This document shows positions 6,261-13,050 of a stretch of 15,259 nt of DNA, piece after piece. Made by a program: the position numbers and the translations under genes. The stretch is taken from NCBI GenBank assembly GCA_022701925.1, contig JAKONM010000334.1, forward strand, positions 1 to 15,259, given 5' to 3'. The first letter of the stretch is position 1. Every line of letters begins with the position of its first letter. Below the pieces are notes generated by a model. The model worked only from the letters and a program-made list of their open reading frames with translations. It did no database searches and had not been told where the DNA came from. The DNA is from Microbacteriaceae bacterium (GTDB lineage: Bacteria; Actinomycetota; Actinomycetes; Actinomycetales; Microbacteriaceae).

Positions 6261-7065
6261 GGGACACGTGATCACCTCGGAGCGCCCCCGGATCTCCGTC
6301 GTCGTCCCCGTGCGCGCCGATGCGCCCTACCTCGGCCTGTGCCTGGAGGCGCTGTCCCGGCAGGACGTGCGCGCCCACGAGGTGCTCGTCGTCGACGACG
6401 GCTCCAGCGACGAGACCGCGCTGGTGGCCCGCGCGGCCGGCGCCCGGGTGATCCCGTCGGAGGGCCCGGGCATCGCCGCCGCGGCCGCCCGCGGCTACGA
6501 CGAGGCGTCGGGCGACCTGATCGCCCGCCTCGACTCCGACTCGCTGCCGCCGACCGACTGGCTGCGGGAGATCCGCGGCGTCTTCGCCGTGGACCCGGCG
6601 CTGGCCGCCGTCACCGGCCGCGGCGTGTTCGCCGACCTCAGCCCCGCGCGCCGGCTGCTGGCCAGCGCCGGCTACCACGGCGCCTACTTCGGCGTGCTCG
6701 GCATCACGCTGGGCCAGGTGCCGCTGTACGGGTCGAACTTCGCGATGCGGCGCAGCGTCTGGGAGGAGGTGCGGGGCGCGGTGCACCGCACCGACCCCGG
6801 GGTGCACGACGACCTGGACCTGTCGATGCGGCTGGGGCGCAGCAAGCGGGTGCGCTTCGAGCCGCGGCTGGCGGTGGCCGTCTCGACCCGCACGGTCACC
6901 TCCGTGCCGCGCCTGACCCGCAGCGGCCTGCGCACGTGGCACACGATACGCGCCAACGGCGACCGGCTGCGCGAGACGCGGCTGGGCCGGCTGGTGTCGC
7001 CGGGCTTCGGCGTGGGACCGCTCGGCCGGGTCGCGGCCGCGGTCACCACCATCGCCCGGGGCTGA
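6259..7065 (+). CDS. family 2 glycosyltransferase
   Basis: A 268-residue GT-A fold enzyme that transfers a sugar from a nucleotide-sugar donor to an unknown acceptor. It has the usual first strand (ISVVVPVRA), EVLVVDDGSSDE with the Asp46-Asp47 nucleotide-binding pair, ARLDSDS with the DxD-like Asp92-x-Asp94 that binds the metal, YGSNFAMRRSVWEEV in the acceptor-loop region, and HDDLDLSMRLG (Asp184-Asp185) in the catalytic-base position. There is no membrane segment and no C-terminal extension, so it is a compact cytosolic or peripheral enzyme. The start is uncertain: ATG 6259 is used here, GTG 6268 fits the leaderless pattern, and GTG 6223 is also open. About 50 bp separate it from the divergent NYN gene. 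Substrate cannot be predicted. Confidence 0.88.
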   Translation: MGHVITSERPRISVVVPVRADAPYLGLCLEALSRQDVRAHEVLVVDDGSSDETALVARAAGARVIPSEGPGIAAAAARGYDEASGDLIARLDSDSLPPTDWLREIRGVFAVDPALAAVTGRGVFADLSPARRLLASAGYHGAYFGVLGITLGQVPLYGSNFAMRRSVWEEVRGAVHRTDPGVHDDLDLSMRLGRSKRVRFEPRLAVAVSTRTVTSVPRLTRSGLRTWHTIRANGDRLRETRLGRLVSPGFGVGPLGRVAAAVTTIARG

Positions 7066-7074
7066 CCGCCGGCG

Positions 7075-7091
7075 CCCCGAGCGCTCAGGGG
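7075..7091 (+). terminator. weak hairpin after the glycosyltransferase
   Basis: CCCC (7075-7078) and GGGG (7088-7091) enclose the palindrome GAGCGCTC (7079-7086) with one bulged A. It starts 9 nt past the stop codon and has no T-tract. Confidence 0.3.
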
Positions 7092-7130
7092 ACGTCGGGC
7101 CCCGGCACAGCGGGCTGCGACCCGGCTCCG

Positions 7131-7137
7131 GGAGGAT
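7131..7137 (+). promoter_or_regulatory. ribosome site (or -10) before the DUF4190 gene
   Basis: GGAGG (7131-7135) is a good Shine-Dalgarno site 8 nt before ATG 7144. The overlapping GAGGAT (7132-7137) also fits the -10-plus-6-nt spacing seen elsewhere, so the two readings cannot be separated by eye. Confidence 0.45.
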
Positions 7138-7143
7138 GAGCGC

Positions 7144-7443
7144 ATGCCGCAGACCTCCGACCGGGCGATCACCGTCGTGCACGACCCATTCGCGCCCCGG
7201 CCCAACGGGCTGGCGGTCGCGGCGCTGGTGCTCGGCATCACGGGGCTCGTCGTCGGGATCATCCCGCTGTTCATCGGCCTGGTGCTGTCGTTCGTGCCGA
7301 CGGTGCTGGCGATCCTGTTCGGCCTGATCGGGCTGGCCCGCGCCGGTGCCCGCCGCTCGGGGTTCGTGCCGGCGTTCCTCGGCCTGGCGCTCGGCGCCCT
7401 GACCGCGTTCCTCTGGACGACGGGCTACGGCATCGTCTGGTGA
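7144..7443 (+). CDS. DUF4190 small membrane protein
   Basis: A 99-residue protein. A short polar N-terminus of about 20 residues leads into NGLAVAALVLGITGLVVGI, the characteristic opening of the DUF4190 family. Hydrophobic segments at about 23-40, 42-64 and 74-94 suggest two or three membrane passes with a short basic loop (ARAGARRSG, 65-73) on the cytosolic side. Function is unknown for the family. ATG 7144 has a GGAGG site 8 nt upstream. It follows the glycosyltransferase by 78 bp on the same strand, so co-transcription is possible. It converges on the amidohydrolase gene with only 21 bp between the stops. Confidence 0.75.
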   Translation: MPQTSDRAITVVHDPFAPRPNGLAVAALVLGITGLVVGIIPLFIGLVLSFVPTVLAILFGLIGLARAGARRSGFVPAFLGLALGALTAFLWTTGYGIVW

Positions 7444-7464
7444 CCCCTCGCCGGGCCGTCCGGG

Positions 7465-8829
7465 TCAGACGGGGTACCCGCCCCGTTCGGCGACCTGCGG
7501 CATGCGCCGGTGCACCTCCTCGACGGCGCGCGGGGCGAGAGGGTTCGTGCTGACGCCGTCCGCGGCCGCCAGGACCCCGCCCACGTAGACCGCCTTGAGG
7601 TTGCGCAGCGAGCAGGCCAGCACGTAGCTGCGCACCGGGTGCCAGAGCGGCCCGAGGTCGGGGGAGCGGGGGTCGACCACCAGGAAGTCGGCCAGCTTGC
7701 CGGGCTCCAGGCTGCCGACGCGGGAGTCCACCCCGAGCACCTCGGCCGACCCCAGCGTCGCCATCCGCAGCACGTCCTCCGGCAGCATCGACAGCGGGTC
7801 GCCCGTCGCCGCGCGCACCGAGTAGACGCCCATGCGCATGTTCTGCCACGGGTCCGAGACGTCGGTGCAGGCCTGGTCGTCCAGCCCGAGCCCCACCTTC
7901 ATGCCCGCCGCGCGGATCGCCGGCAGGTCGGCGGTGCCGCTGGCCAGGCGGCCGTTGGAGGCGGGCTGCCACGACATCGACGCGCCGCCCGCGGCGGCCT
8001 CTGCGATGATCTCGGGCGTCGTCTGGATGAAGTGGCCGAAGACCATGTCCGGCCCGAGCGCGCCGGCGTCGCGGTAGCGGGCGAACTTGGAGCGCTGCAG
8101 CTCGACCTCCTCCCGGGTCTCCAGGAAGTGCGCCTCGTTGATCACGCCGTAGCGCCGCATCGCCGCGACCTCCAGCTCGGCCGCGTTCGCCCGCGGCGAC
8201 CACTGGACGGCGCCCATGATCGCGGCGCCCAGGCACAGGTCCGGGTCGATCGCCGCGCAGTGGTCGACCACCAGCCCGAACCGGTCGACGACCTCCTCGT
8301 CGGTGCCGATCGCGTCGTCCAGGCTGGCGGCGTTGACGAACCGCAGCCCGGCGTCGCGCTTCGCGTCGATCTGCGCGGCCTGGTGGGCGAACGGCCGCAG
8401 CTCGCCGGCGCCGGTCTTCGCGCCGTCGACCATCCGCTCCCAGGGGATGCGCGGGTCGGTGAAGTCGAAGGCGGTCGTCGTGCCGTTCGCCAGGAAGTCC
8501 AGCGAGCCGTGCAGCGTCGCCCAGTAGTAGTCCTCGGGCGTCGCGTGCGCCATGAGCCCCAGCATCGAGTCGCACCAGCCGTACAGCGTCTCCGCGACGC
8601 CGAGGCCCCGCGCGCCGCTGGTGAACAGGTGGCTGTGGGAGGAGACGAAGCCCGGCGCGACGAACGCGCCGCCGACGTCCAGCACCTCGGCGCCGTCGAT
8701 CCGGGGCGCCTCGCCGGCGCCGAGGGCGGTGATCCGCCCGTCGTCCACCCGCATCCAGCCGTCGGGCACGTGCCCGCAGTCGTCGCCGGCCATCGTGATC
8801 AGGCGCGCGTGCACCACCAGCAGGGTCAT
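7465..8829 (-). CDS. amidohydrolase of the TRZ/ATZ (chlorohydrolase/cytosine deaminase-like) family
   Basis: A 454-residue metal-dependent hydrolase, most like deaminases and chlorohydrolases acting on purine- or triazine-like rings. The metal site of the TIM barrel is visible: His65-x-His67 in FVSSHSHLF, His234 and Glu237 in NEAHFLE, His266 in GHFIQTTPE, and Asp317 in GLGLDDQACTD. The N- and C-terminal beta-sandwich parts are present (PDGWMRVDDGRITALG; LEPGKLADFLVVDP). Length is normal for the family. ATG 8829 gives the standard short beta-strand start; TTGACT ends 7 nt upstream and could be a -10. The substrate is not predictable: S-adenosylhomocysteine or deoxyadenosine deaminase, guanine deaminase-like or secondary-metabolite activities are all possible. 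The small acidic gene lies 38 bp upstream on the same strand. Confidence 0.85.
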   Translation of the reverse strand: MTLLVVHARLITMAGDDCGHVPDGWMRVDDGRITALGAGEAPRIDGAEVLDVGGAFVAPGFVSSHSHLFTSGARGLGVAETLYGWCDSMLGLMAHATPEDYYWATLHGSLDFLANGTTTAFDFTDPRIPWERMVDGAKTGAGELRPFAHQAAQIDAKRDAGLRFVNAASLDDAIGTDEEVVDRFGLVVDHCAAIDPDLCLGAAIMGAVQWSPRANAAELEVAAMRRYGVINEAHFLETREEVELQRSKFARYRDAGALGPDMVFGHFIQTTPEIIAEAAAGGASMSWQPASNGRLASGTADLPAIRAAGMKVGLGLDDQACTDVSDPWQNMRMGVYSVRAATGDPLSMLPEDVLRMATLGSAEVLGVDSRVGSLEPGKLADFLVVDPRSPDLGPLWHPVRSYVLACSLRNLKAVYVGGVLAAADGVSTNPLAPRAVEEVHRRMPQVAERGGYPV

Positions 8830-8836
8830 GCCGCCC

Positions 8837-8842
8837 AGTCAA
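8837..8842 (-). promoter_or_regulatory. possible -10 of the amidohydrolase gene
   Basis: On the minus strand TTGACT ends 7 nt before ATG 8829 and there is no clear ribosome site. It is a weak match to TANNNT (position 2 is T). Confidence 0.25.
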
Positions 8843-8867
8843 GCCGCGCGCATGATTCGGGCGGAGG

Positions 8868-9068
8868 TCAGACCCCGTCGCCCCCGGCCGCCTCGTCGGC
8901 GTCCTCCTCGAGCTGCTCGTCCTCGACGCCGTCGACCACCGCGATGCGGTCGCGGGAGGCCAGCGCCCCCTCGACGGTGTCGCCGCCCATCGGGACGGCC
9001 TGGTCCAGGACGTCGGCGGTGTCGGCCTCGACGCCGGTGACGTCGTCGAACTGCGGGTCGGTGCTCAT
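8868..9068 (-). CDS. small acidic hypothetical protein
   Basis: A 66-residue protein, very rich in Asp, Glu, Ala, Gly and Val, with almost no Lys or Arg, and no membrane segment or signal. The first part, VEADTADVLDQAVP (13-26), resembles the short E-A-D-x-A-D-V-x-x-Q stretches of small acidic actinobacterial proteins. That is a memory-based likeness, not a family assignment. The C-terminal third is nearly all acidic and probably disordered. Its composition looks like real protein, unlike the Arg/Pro-rich shadow frames. A CAGGCT -10 candidate ends 7 nt before the ATG. It lies between the GH25-like gene and the amidohydrolase, all on the minus strand, and could share their transcript. Function unknown. 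Confidence 0.6.
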   Translation of the reverse strand: MSTDPQFDDVTGVEADTADVLDQAVPMGGDTVEGALASRDRIAVVDGVEDEQLEEDADEAAGGDGV

Positions 9069-9075
9069 GGCCGCA

Positions 9076-9081
9076 AGCCTG
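9076..9081 (-). promoter_or_regulatory. -10 element of a candidate leaderless promoter for the acidic protein
   Basis: CAGGCT on the minus strand, 7 nt before ATG 9068. It is the same hexamer as the one before arcA. Confidence 0.35.
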
Positions 9082-9115
9082 CGCCACGCGCCCGACCGGT
9101 CGGTGTGAGCCCGCG

Positions 9116-10174
9116 TCAGCGGTGGACCTTCACCGCGGCGCTGGTCTTCTCGGCCCGGCTGGACCCGTCGCGCGTACCGGTGACGACCACCGCGATGCGG
9201 TGCCCGGCGTCCTTCTTCACCGCGGTGTAGGCGGCCTTCGTCGCCCCGGCGATCGGCGCGCCGTCACGGGTCCAGCGGTAGGCCAGCTTCGCGCCGACCG
9301 CCCACGCGCCGGTCCGCGCCGTCAGCCTCCCGCGCACCGCCTTGACCCCCGCCACGGAGGGCTTGGGCGCCGGCGACAGCACGGTGCAGGCCAGGTCGGC
9401 GTCCAGGCGGTCCGTCCCGCTGCGGGTCTCCCACTGCGCCAGCAGCACGCGGCCCTTCGTCAGCGGCTCCCGGGAGCAGACCTTCCCGGCGTGGCCCTGG
9501 TCGGCGGCGCCGGCCAGCCAGCTGGGCAGCGGGGAGAGCGGGCTGGTGGCGGGCACCGGGCCGATCAGGTCGCGGAACTCGTGCGACAGCGCGTACAGCC
9601 CGACCTTCTGGCCCGCGGCCGTGAAGCGGGTCGTCATGCCCTCCAGCACCGCGCGGTTGCGGGCCGTGCTGGTGCTCCAGCTGTTCGCCGCCTCCACGTC
9701 CAGCCACCAGCGGGCGGCGACGCCGGCGGGCACGCCCTGCACCTGCAGGTCGTCCAGCGCCAGGGAGGCGCCGTAGACGAAGGAGCAGGCCGCGGTGGCG
9801 CCGCCGGTGCAGGAGCCGTAGGGCGTCTTGACGGCGGCACCCCGCCTGGTGCGGTTCGAGGAGGGCCACCACGCGGCGGCGGCCGGCTTCGGGTTGGCCG
9901 TGTTCACGTAGACGGAGACGGCCGGGTGCCCCGCGCCGGGGGTCAGCGACGCCAGCGTCAGCTGCTCCGCCAGGCACGGGTTAGCGGCCGTCGGCAGGCC
10001 GTTGTTCACCGCGACGATCGCGAACGCCTGCCCGTTCAGCCACGGGCGCCCGCACTGGTAGCGGCTGACGTCCGCGCCCACGGAACCGCCGTCGGCCAGC
10101 GCGGGAGCCGCCCCGGCCCCGACCAGGGCAGCGGTCAGCAGCGAGGCGAGCACGGTGACGCGACGGCGGGTCAT
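9116..10174 (-). CDS. secreted GH25-lysozyme-like protein with C-terminal Ig-like domain (paralogue 1)
   Basis: 352 residues. A signal peptide (MTRRR, hydrophobic core, APALA cleavage near residue 27) sends it to the cell surface or outside. The main domain (about 32-270) resembles the GH25 muramidase TIM barrel: GADVSRYQCG near the mature N-terminus (Asp35) and WWLDVEAANSW with the family D-x-E pair (Asp159, Glu161). Cysteines at 41, 67, 122 and 130 probably form disulfides. About 80 C-terminal residues (KAVRGRLTA, AYRWTRDGAPIAGAT) form an Ig-like repeat common in actinobacterial secreted proteins. The ATG at 10174 is chosen over 10192 because CATACT ends 6 nt before it; the longer start overlaps that promoter. 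It lies 37 bp downstream of its paralogue. Cell-wall hydrolysis is likely but the sequence is divergent. Confidence 0.75.
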   Translation of the reverse strand: MTRRRVTVLASLLTAALVGAGAAPALADGGSVGADVSRYQCGRPWLNGQAFAIVAVNNGLPTAANPCLAEQLTLASLTPGAGHPAVSVYVNTANPKPAAAAWWPSSNRTRRGAAVKTPYGSCTGGATAACSFVYGASLALDDLQVQGVPAGVAARWWLDVEAANSWSTSTARNRAVLEGMTTRFTAAGQKVGLYALSHEFRDLIGPVPATSPLSPLPSWLAGAADQGHAGKVCSREPLTKGRVLLAQWETRSGTDRLDADLACTVLSPAPKPSVAGVKAVRGRLTARTGAWAVGAKLAYRWTRDGAPIAGATKAAYTAVKKDAGHRIAVVVTGTRDGSSRAEKTSAAVKVHR

Positions 10175-10180
10175 GCGGCG

Positions 10181-10186
10181 AGTATG
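10181..10186 (-). promoter_or_regulatory. -10 element of the leaderless promoter of GH25-like paralogue 1
   Basis: CATACT on the minus strand, ending 6 nt before ATG 10174. The identical hexamer and spacing precede paralogue 2, which supports both promoter calls and rejects the longer start at 10192. Confidence 0.6.
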
Positions 10187-10211
10187 AACCATTCGCGGCG
10201 CCCGGCCGGGG

Positions 10212-11456
10212 TCACGCGCTGCGCGTCGTGTCCTCGGCGGGCGGGGTCGGTGCGCCGGTCGCCGGGGTCGACCCGGAGGCGCCGGGCGCCGGGTCCGCCG
10301 ACGGCGAGGCGGGGGCGGTGGGCGAGCCGGTCGGGTCCTGGGCGGCGGGCGAGCCGCTCGGCGTCGACGGCGCCTCCGCCGCCGCGACCGCCACCGCGGC
10401 GCTGGTGAGCGACAGCGAGGGCGCGCCGGCTCGGCTGCCGGTCATGCGCAGCGACAGCGCGGCGCCGGCGTCGGCGGCGACCGGCACGTAGACCGGTGCC
10501 GTGGCGCCCGGGATCGGCACCCCGTCGCGCAGCCATCGGTAGGCCAGGCCGACGCCCGCCGGCCCCCACGCGCCGGACTCGGCCAGCAGCCGCCCGCCCA
10601 CCGCGGCGGTGCCGCTGACCGACGGGGTGGAGCCGGCGACGCCGGCGGTGCACGACACGTCGTGGTCCTGGTCGTCCTGCACCCACTGCGCCATCACCGT
10701 GCGGCCGCCGGGGGTGAAGGGGGCGGCGCGGCACAGGTCCTCGGCACCGGCGCGGGTGACCGCTCCGGCGTTCCAGCTCGGCACCCCGGCCAGTGCGCTG
10801 CCGGGCGTCGCGCGCCCGACGATCGACGCCCACTGGCGGGTGGTCGAGTACACGCCGACCCGACCGCCGACCTGGCGGAAGGCGTCCGCCATGCCCTCCA
10901 GCACCGCGAGGTTCGCGTCGCGGTTCCAGCTCCAGGAGTTCATGGTCTCGACGTCGAGCCACCAGGTGCGGTCCTCGGGGTGCGGCACGCCGCGCCGCAG
11001 CGCGTCGTCCGCGGCGATGGACCAGCCGTAGACGTAGGAGCAGGCGGCGTCCTCGGCCCCGATGCACCGCCCCTCCGGGTTCGTCACCGGCAGGCCGGTG
11101 CGCGTGAGGTCGGAGCGCGGCCACCAGCCGCCCAGGTGGCCCGGGTTCGCCGTGTTCACGTACACGTCCGCGAGGCGCGCCGAGCCGTCGGCCGCAGGGG
11201 CGTCGCCCCAGGCCAGCTGCTCGGCGAGGCACGGGTTCGTCGTCGTGCCCGTGCCCGCGTTCACGCCGACCACGGCGATGTCGCCCCGGGCCGGCAGCTC
11301 GCGCCCGCACTGGGGGTAGGAGACGTCGTGCCCGGTGGCGACCGTCACCCGCTCCGCCGGCGTCGCCGCCAGGGCGGTCTGCGCCGGCAGCACCGCCGCA
11401 CCCGCGGCCGCGAGCAGGGCGACTGCGGCGCTCTGCCACGCGGTCCGCCGGAACAT
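10212..11456 (-). CDS. secreted GH25-lysozyme-like protein with Ig-like domain and Ser/Pro/Thr tail (paralogue 2)
   Basis: 414 residues. Signal peptide with an alanine-rich core, cleaved near QTALA-ATPAE (about residue 30). The GH25-like domain (about 40-285) has GHDVSYPQCG (Asp44) and WWLDVETMNSWSW with Asp168-x-Glu170 as the putative acid pair. Cysteines at 50, 76, 131 and 139 match those of paralogue 1, as do NPCLAEQL, YVNTANP and the VLEGM segment. An Ig-like repeat (about 288-365; AYRWLRDGVPIPGAT) is followed by about 50 residues rich in Ser, Pro, Thr and Ala, probably a disordered wall-spanning stalk that paralogue 1 lacks. ATG 11456 follows CATACT by 6 nt; longer in-frame extensions upstream are shadow. 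The pair looks like a tandem duplication that has diverged. Likely peptidoglycan-active, not proven. Confidence 0.77.
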   Translation of the reverse strand: MFRRTAWQSAAVALLAAAGAAVLPAQTALAATPAERVTVATGHDVSYPQCGRELPARGDIAVVGVNAGTGTTTNPCLAEQLAWGDAPAADGSARLADVYVNTANPGHLGGWWPRSDLTRTGLPVTNPEGRCIGAEDAACSYVYGWSIAADDALRRGVPHPEDRTWWLDVETMNSWSWNRDANLAVLEGMADAFRQVGGRVGVYSTTRQWASIVGRATPGSALAGVPSWNAGAVTRAGAEDLCRAAPFTPGGRTVMAQWVQDDQDHDVSCTAGVAGSTPSVSGTAAVGGRLLAESGAWGPAGVGLAYRWLRDGVPIPGATAPVYVPVAADAGAALSLRMTGSRAGAPSLSLTSAAVAVAAAEAPSTPSGSPAAQDPTGSPTAPASPSADPAPGASGSTPATGAPTPPAEDTTRSA

Positions 11457-11462
11457 CGCGTC

Positions 11463-11468
11463 AGTATG
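11463..11468 (-). promoter_or_regulatory. -10 element of the leaderless promoter of GH25-like paralogue 2
   Basis: CATACT on the minus strand ends 6 nt before ATG 11456, the same arrangement as at paralogue 1. Confidence 0.6.
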
Positions 11469-11528
11469 GCCGCGGGCCCGCGCGACGGCGCGTGCATCGC
11501 CCGGCGAGCCGCGCCGGGGGCCGCCGCG

Positions 11529-11534
11529 TAGCAT
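11529..11534 (+). promoter_or_regulatory. -10 element upstream of the phosphate transporter gene
   Basis: TAGCAT matches TANNNT. A start site 7-8 nt downstream would fall at 11541-11542, just before the GTG at 11543 of a short leader ORF and about 33 nt before the transporter ATG. Confidence 0.45.
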
Positions 11535-11542
11535 CCGGGGTC

Positions 11543-11578
11543 GTGCCTCCGACCCGTCCCCGCGGCCGTCAGCGATGA
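11543..11578 (+). CDS. possible 11-codon leader ORF coupled to the phosphate transporter gene
   Basis: GTG 11543 opens MPPTRPRGRQR and ends at TGA 11576-11578, which overlaps the transporter ATG 11575 as ATGA. The transporter start has no Shine-Dalgarno site, so ribosomes finishing this ORF could restart on it. The GTG sits where a leaderless transcript from the TAGCAT element would begin. The ORF is very short and could arise by chance. Four of eleven residues are Arg and three are Pro. Protein function is not implied. Confidence 0.3.
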   Translation: MPPTRPRGRQR

Positions 11579-12747
11579 CCGCCGCCCTCGTCCTGGTCGT
11601 GATCGTCATCGTGCTCGCGCTGGTGTTCGACTTCACGAACGGGTTCCACGACACCGCGAACGCGATGGCGACGCCGATCGCGACGGGCGCCATGACGCCG
11701 CGGCTCGCCGTCGCGGTCGCGGCCGTCCTGAACCTGGTGGGCGCGTTCCTGTCGACGGAGGTCGCCCGCACGGTCTCCGGAGGACTGCTGACGGCGGAGG
11801 CCGACGGCGCCTCCGGGGTCGGGCCGGCGCTGATCCTGGCGGGCCTGATGGGCGCGATCCTCTGGAACCTCACCACCTGGTACTTCGGGCTGCCGTCCTC
11901 CTCCAGCCACGCGCTCTTCGGCGGCCTGGTCGGCGCCGCCGTCGTCGGCGCGGGCCTCGGCGCCGTCGACTGGTCCGTGCTGCTGGGCAAGGTGATCCTG
12001 CCCGCCGTGCTGGCACCGCTGACCGCCGGGCTCGTCGCCTTCACGGTGACACGACTTGCCTACCGCATCACCCGCCGCGCGGACGGGCTGCCCGACGGCC
12101 GCCGCGGGTTCCGCGTCGGTCAGATCTTCTCCTCGTCGCTGGTCGCGCTGGCGCACGGCACGAACGACGCCCAGAAGACGATGGGCGTGATCACCCTGGT
12201 GCTCATCGCGGGCGGCCTGCAGCAGCCCGGCAGCGGGCCGGAGCTGTGGGTGGTCGCGGCGTGCGCGCTGGCGATCGCGGCCGGCACGTACTCGGGCGGC
12301 TGGCGCATCATCCGCACGATGGGCACCGGGCTCACCGCGGTGAAGCCGGCGCAGGGCTTCTCGGCCGAGGTCAGCACGGCGGCGACGGTGCTGGCGTCGA
12401 GCCACGTCGGGTTCGCCCTGTCCACCACGCACGTCGCCTCCGGCTCCGTGATCGGCTCCGGCCTCGGCCGCCGCGGCGCCACCGTGCGCTGGGGCACCGC
12501 CCGACGCATCGTGTCCGGCTGGCTGCTGACCCTGCCCGCGGCGGCGGTCGTCGGCGCGCTCGCCGCGCTGCTGGTCGGGCTCGGCCCGGTCGGGGTCGGC
12601 CTGGTCGTCGCGCTGGGCGCCGGCTTCATGGTGGCGGTGTTCCTGAAGGCGCGGCCGGAACGGGTCGACGCCTCCAGCCTGGAGGCCGAGGTGAACGCCG
12701 CCGGCACCGCGGTGCGGCGGCCGCGCAAGAAGGGGCGGACCCGATGA
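11575..12747 (+). CDS. inorganic phosphate transporter, PiT family
   Basis: A 390-residue integral membrane protein that takes up phosphate (as metal-phosphate or by cation symport) with low affinity and without ATP. The two signature repeats of the family are present: FDFTNGFHDTANAMAT (residues 18-33) and ALAHGTNDAQKTMGV (HGTND from His194). ALFGGLVGA and FALSTTHVASGSVIGSG are also typical PiT segments. About ten hydrophobic helices are spread along the chain, with a hydrophilic middle loop (about 162-180) and a short basic C-terminus. ATG 11575 begins directly with the first helix. It overlaps the stop of a putative 11-codon ORF, and its own stop overlaps the next gene by ATGA, so the two downstream genes are translationally linked. 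No DUF47 partner is adjacent. Confidence 0.93.
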   Translation: MTAALVLVVIVIVLALVFDFTNGFHDTANAMATPIATGAMTPRLAVAVAAVLNLVGAFLSTEVARTVSGGLLTAEADGASGVGPALILAGLMGAILWNLTTWYFGLPSSSSHALFGGLVGAAVVGAGLGAVDWSVLLGKVILPAVLAPLTAGLVAFTVTRLAYRITRRADGLPDGRRGFRVGQIFSSSLVALAHGTNDAQKTMGVITLVLIAGGLQQPGSGPELWVVAACALAIAAGTYSGGWRIIRTMGTGLTAVKPAQGFSAEVSTAATVLASSHVGFALSTTHVASGSVIGSGLGRRGATVRWGTARRIVSGWLLTLPAAAVVGALAALLVGLGPVGVGLVVALGAGFMVAVFLKARPERVDASSLEAEVNAAGTAVRRPRKKGRTR

Positions 12748-13007
12748 CCATCCAGTGGCTGCAGTTCCTGCTCGTGGTCGTCGTGGCCCTGGGGGCGGCG
12801 GTCGTCGTGGTGTCGCTGTTCGCGGGCGGCATCCGGCTGCTCGCGACCCCGCGCGACGCCGTGGCGCCGGGCACGCCGCGCGACGAGGAGTTCGACGACC
12901 TGCCCCGCGGCCGGCGGCCGGCCGGGATCACGGCGGCGGGCGTGACGCTGTTCGTGCTGGCCGGCGCGGTCGCGGCGTTCGGCGTGGCCCTGCTGGTCGC
13001 CCGCTGA
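12744..13007 (+). CDS. small two-helix membrane protein coupled to the phosphate transporter
   Basis: 87 residues. It starts at ATG 12744, overlapping the transporter stop by 4 bp (ATGA), and is in the same orientation. The N-terminal helix (about 5-33, WLQFLLVVVVALGAAVVVV) and C-terminal helix (about 59-85) flank a charged loop of about 25 residues with PRDEEFDDLPRGRRP. No known domain is recognised. The overlap suggests coupled translation and possibly a role as an accessory or regulatory subunit of the transporter, but this is inference from position only. Confidence 0.7.
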   Translation: MTIQWLQFLLVVVVALGAAVVVVSLFAGGIRLLATPRDAVAPGTPRDEEFDDLPRGRRPAGITAAGVTLFVLAGAVAAFGVALLVAR

Positions 13008-13050
13008 CGGCGGCGGGAAGAACCGCGGGCCTCCGGGCGCTGCCTCCCGC

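Noticed and set aside
5088..6275. A 395-residue minus-strand frame over the NYN gene starting at GTG 6275
   Set aside because: It is a different frame from the NYN motifs and has only Arg/Pro/Gly-rich shadow composition.
7444..7464. Terminator between the DUF4190 and amidohydrolase genes
   Set aside because: Only 21 bp of GC-rich sequence with short, imperfect complementarity; no stem stands out from background.
9116..10192. Longer start of GH25-like paralogue 1 at 10192
   Set aside because: The extra six codons overlap the CATACT promoter element, and the shorter start matches the arrangement of paralogue 2 exactly.
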